A stretch of 7,632 bases of DNA from the NCBI GenBank assembly GCA_016301865.1, contig JAEDOP010000030.1, positions 1-7,632 on the forward strand, read 5' to 3'. The position numbers were made by a program, and so were the translations under genes. The notes under the pieces are model-generated. The model was not told where the DNA came from. It did not search any database and saw only the letters and a list, made by a program, of their open reading frames with translations. The stretch comes from Alphaproteobacteria bacterium. Its GTDB lineage: Bacteria > Pseudomonadota > Alphaproteobacteria > Rs-D84. Numbering within the stretch: the stretch's first letter is position 1; every line of letters begins with the position of its first letter. This document shows, piece by piece, positions 5,072-7,632 of this stretch.

Positions 5072-7632
5072 ATGAAAAAATTATTAAGTATCTTTTTTAT
5101 TTTTACAATCACCACCCTGCCCGCAATGGCGGTTAAATGTACTGATCTTTTTGACATATTGGCCCAATATTGTGATGACGAGGGTTATATATACACAAAC
5201 ACAAAAGGAAAAGCATATGGGACATATTCTACAACAACAAATTCCGTAAAGTTTGGTTGTTACAAATACAAAAACACTGACGTGACTGCTTTGAAAACAG
5301 AAGTAGCGAAAGCCTGTGGCATATCCGAATCCAAGGTAACCATCCAAAACGACCTTAGACGCGACAGCGGGCAAATCAACAAATCAACCAAAGAACCCGC
5401 CGTGCCATCTGGTGTCAAATGTGGCATGGACCGCGACTCAGGGATATTAAAAGAAGAATATATTGAAGGTGAATGCGCCCCCACAGAATGCCTGACACCA
5501 CGTTGGGAATTATCCGGCACTGGTAAACGCGCAAAATGTGTTCAACAAAAATGTGAAATTAAACATGGCACTGGCGAATGGACTGCCGATGGCAACACAT
5601 GGAAATGTTCAGTAAAATCGTGCAACAAAAATTACAAAGAAAACGATGACAAAACCGCATGTATTGAAATGTTAGATAAATGCACCGACGATCAAAAGGC
5701 CAAGCATCCAAACGCAACAAAAACCGGCATAAAAAAAGGCACTGAAACCTGTATCGCCCAGGAATGTAAATGCGGATATGATTTAACAAACGACGAATGC
5801 GTTGAATGGTCATCGGACAAACAATGCACGGCCGACACAAAACCCGCCCTGCCAGGCAATGCAAAATCCGCCATTATGAAATGCGACGGGGAACGGGCAT
5901 ACTGTGAAATCAGCGACTGTAACGACGGGTACAAGGTCAGCGATGACAAAAAATCATGCCCCAGCACACGTGGCGACGATTGCGACGCAACCGCAGTTGA
6001 TAAAAACGCAACCGCCGGTACGACTAAAAAAGTTGATGGCAAAATGGTATGTGTCATCACAGATTGTGCGCGCGGCTTTAAACCAAACAAAGACGGCACC
6101 AAATGCGTAGCCGGCGAATTGTCCGAAGCCGATTCTCAGGCAAAAATCAACGAATTACGGGACAATGCCGACGCAATGAAGGCCAACGAACAATCCACCG
6201 CCAATAAACTATTGGGCGCGACTGGGATGGGTTCAACCGGTATCGGCGGCATGCAAATGGCATCCGCCATGGCCGAAGAAAATGCCGACACCGATGCCGA
6301 GGCCGCCATGCGTGCCTATCTGGCCACATTCCATTGCAACTATGGCGCGGGGAAAAACATCCCGGGTGGCGAACGTGATGTTGAATTACCGGGTGGCAAT
6401 GAATTAATCGGCCTGTATTCCGAATATGTAAATTTGGCAAATGATTTAAAGATTCGCAAAACCGCCCTGGACATGCGCCCGGGTATTGAATCTGAACCAA
6501 TTTTGGACGCGGCAACATCTGGATTATATGACGACGTCGCAATTGGCAAAACATCCGGCGCATACACATCCCTGGCACGCGCATTAATGGACCCGAACGG
6601 TGCTGATGCCGCCGCATGGGCCGCACAAAAGGCAGAAACCGCCGACAAAAAGAAAACCGGCATGATAACCGCGGGCATTGGTGCGGGGGGGGCAATGGTT
6701 GGCAACCTGGCCATCAATTCGGGCAAGGCAAAGCAAAACAAAGTTGATGAAATCCTGAATAAATACGATAAAAAGAAACAATTACTGGATAATCTGCAAT
6801 CAGATGTGGCCATAATCCCGCCCCAAACCGCCGCATGCCCTGACGGCACAACAGGCACAGCACACCCCGATTGCACATGTACCGACACTACAAAAATATA
6901 TAACCCAAACTCCGGCACCTGCGAAGCATGTATTGGCGGACAGACGGTACAAAATGGCAAATGCGAATGTCCAACCGATAAACCACTGTGGGACAACCGT
7001 ATCAGCCAATGCGTTGCCGAACCAACCACATGCACACCACAGTGTACCCCAACCGATGGCGACCACCTGATTGTTCAAAATAATTGTTCGTGTACCTGCA
7101 TCGATGGCTATACATATAAAAATGGGACATGTACATGCATCGGCGACAACAAACAACCTGGCCCGGACGGCACATGCCAAACAATTGAAACAATTGTTGA
7201 ACGTATTTCAACCCAGACAACAACAACGGTTGAAAACGCATCGTTGCCAGCCAGTTCGATGTTCAAGGTTGGATCATACGAACTAGTAGACGATGCAGAA
7301 AACGCCATGAAAACATTTATAACGGGCTTGTCTAATGCAGGATACACAAACTGCAAAATCACAATAGATGGATATACCGACCCATTGGGTAGCCCAAATA
7401 CAAATAAAACATTATCACAAAATCGTGCCGACGCCGTAAAGCAGCATATCGAAGGTTTAAAAAATTCTGCGATTGAATCTGTCACCGCTGTGGGACACGG
7501 CGAAAATAAATGTACATGCGGCGCAGGCAAATCATCCACTGACACCGAAGGTCAAATTAATGGAATTAAAATTAATTATAGCGACCATGAATACAGTGCG
7601 TGTTCTGGCAAAGATACCACCTACCCATTATC
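5072..7632 (+). CDS. Large secreted cysteine-rich protein with C-terminal OmpA-like domain, 3' end outside window
   Basis: Third gene of the operon; 853 codons are open to the window edge. The start at 5072 gives a signal peptide (MKKLLSIFFIF, cleavage after AMA20). No strong Shine-Dalgarno is seen in the 18-base gap. There are 47 cysteines after the signal. Residues 21-150 are an unrecognised domain. Residues 156-345 are four tandem four-cysteine repeats. Then come a Gly-rich hydrophobic segment (378-397), an unrecognised domain (410-520, containing LPGGNELIGLYSEY), a second Gly-rich segment (530-551) with a charged helix, and Cys-x-Cys modules (589-702). From about 724 an OmpA-like domain begins. 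FKVGSYEL, GYTD770PLG and LSQNR785A match its conserved elements, with the diaminopimelate-contacting Asp and Arg at the expected 15-residue spacing. The domain should bind peptidoglycan and hold the protein, and perhaps its operon partners, in the envelope. The closing strand of the domain lies beyond the window. Confidence 0.92.
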   Translation, partial: MKKLLSIFFIFTITTLPAMAVKCTDLFDILAQYCDDEGYIYTNTKGKAYGTYSTTTNSVKFGCYKYKNTDVTALKTEVAKACGISESKVTIQNDLRRDSGQINKSTKEPAVPSGVKCGMDRDSGILKEEYIEGECAPTECLTPRWELSGTGKRAKCVQQKCEIKHGTGEWTADGNTWKCSVKSCNKNYKENDDKTACIEMLDKCTDDQKAKHPNATKTGIKKGTETCIAQECKCGYDLTNDECVEWSSDKQCTADTKPALPGNAKSAIMKCDGERAYCEISDCNDGYKVSDDKKSCPSTRGDDCDATAVDKNATAGTTKKVDGKMVCVITDCARGFKPNKDGTKCVAGELSEADSQAKINELRDNADAMKANEQSTANKLLGATGMGSTGIGGMQMASAMAEENADTDAEAAMRAYLATFHCNYGAGKNIPGGERDVELPGGNELIGLYSEYVNLANDLKIRKTALDMRPGIESEPILDAATSGLYDDVAIGKTSGAYTSLARALMDPNGADAAAWAAQKAETADKKKTGMITAGIGAGGAMVGNLAINSGKAKQNKVDEILNKYDKKKQLLDNLQSDVAIIPPQTAACPDGTTGTAHPDCTCTDTTKIYNPNSGTCEACIGGQTVQNGKCECPTDKPLWDNRISQCVAEPTTCTPQCTPTDGDHLIVQNNCSCTCIDGYTYKNGTCTCIGDNKQPGPDGTCQTIETIVERISTQTTTTVENASLPASSMFKVGSYELVDDAENAMKTFITGLSNAGYTNCKITIDGYTDPLGSPNTNKTLSQNRADAVKQHIEGLKNSAIESVTAVGHGENKCTCGAGKSSTDTEGQINGIKINYSDHEYSACSGKDTTYPL
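5537..6106 (+). repeat. Four tandem four-cysteine protein repeats
   Basis: Within the OmpA-domain protein, residues 156-197, 204-243, 252-296 and 304-345 repeat the pattern C-x22-C-x4-C-x3-[YF]-x6/8-C; the third copy has x25 and an extra Cys. The ends read like CNDGYKVSDDKKSC and CARGFKPNKDGTKC, resembling the C-x-x-G-Y loop of EGF-like folds, but the spacing does not fit EGF itself. A fifth half-copy occurs at 676-687 (CIDGYTYKNGTC). Confidence 0.85.

Noticed and set aside
4426..5157. A long open frame of 243 codons on the minus strand opposite the second cysteine-rich gene
   Set aside because: It lies antisense to a well-supported gene. The plus strand here has very few T, so stop codons are rare on the other strand. 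The product has no signal, domain or ribosome site that argues for it.
6332..6367. YGAGKNIPGG in the third operon protein as a possible nucleotide-binding loop
   Set aside because: It does not fit GxxxxGK[ST], and the protein is exported, where ATP binding is unlikely.
6340..7035. A minus-strand open frame of 231 codons opposite the OmpA-domain protein gene
   Set aside because: Again antisense to a strong coding region, with His/Pro/Ser-rich low-information sequence and no supporting start signals. It is explained by base composition.

Overview
The window reads as chromosome of an uncultured, host- or gut-associated Gram-negative bacterium. The best guess is one of the reduced alphaproteobacterial lineages rich in ankyrin and cysteine-rich secreted proteins. 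This placement rests only on protein style: Sec signal peptides on four of the five proteins, an OmpA-like peptidoglycan-binding domain, and ankyrin repeats. There is no rRNA or housekeeping marker to confirm it. All five genes encode exported or membrane-anchored proteins. No RNA gene, transposase, CRISPR array or metabolic gene was seen.

Left part, minus strand. At 1-1533 lies the 5' part of a large secreted protein with ankyrin repeats, a hydrophobic segment, a Gly/Asn/Asp linker and a region resembling a subtilisin-type (S8) domain. Its start codon is inside the window; its 3' end is beyond base 1. Upstream of it, a separate unit at 1653-2348 encodes a membrane-anchored coiled-coil protein with duplicated NNGAIVVG repeats. 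That unit has a near-consensus promoter and a convincing intrinsic terminator.

Middle and right part, plus strand. A divergent promoter near 2434-2462 starts an apparent three-gene operon: 2481-3368, 3383-5053 and 5072 to beyond 7632, with gaps of 14 and 18 bases. All three products carry signal peptides and are very rich in cysteine. The first two share a six-cysteine module, present twice in each. The second and third share Gly-rich hydrophobic segments and Cys-x-Cys modules. The third adds four tandem four-cysteine repeats and ends in an OmpA-like domain cut by the window edge. A reasonable inference is a disulfide-stabilised envelope or surface assembly tethered to peptidoglycan by the third protein. 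No function is established.

The most striking DNA feature is a heptanucleotide tandem repeat (TTGCTCT, 4.6 copies) inside the signal-peptide coding region of the first operon gene, with a decayed copy at the same place in the second. The unit is not a multiple of three, so a change of one copy would shift the frame. This makes it a candidate phase-variation switch at the head of the operon.
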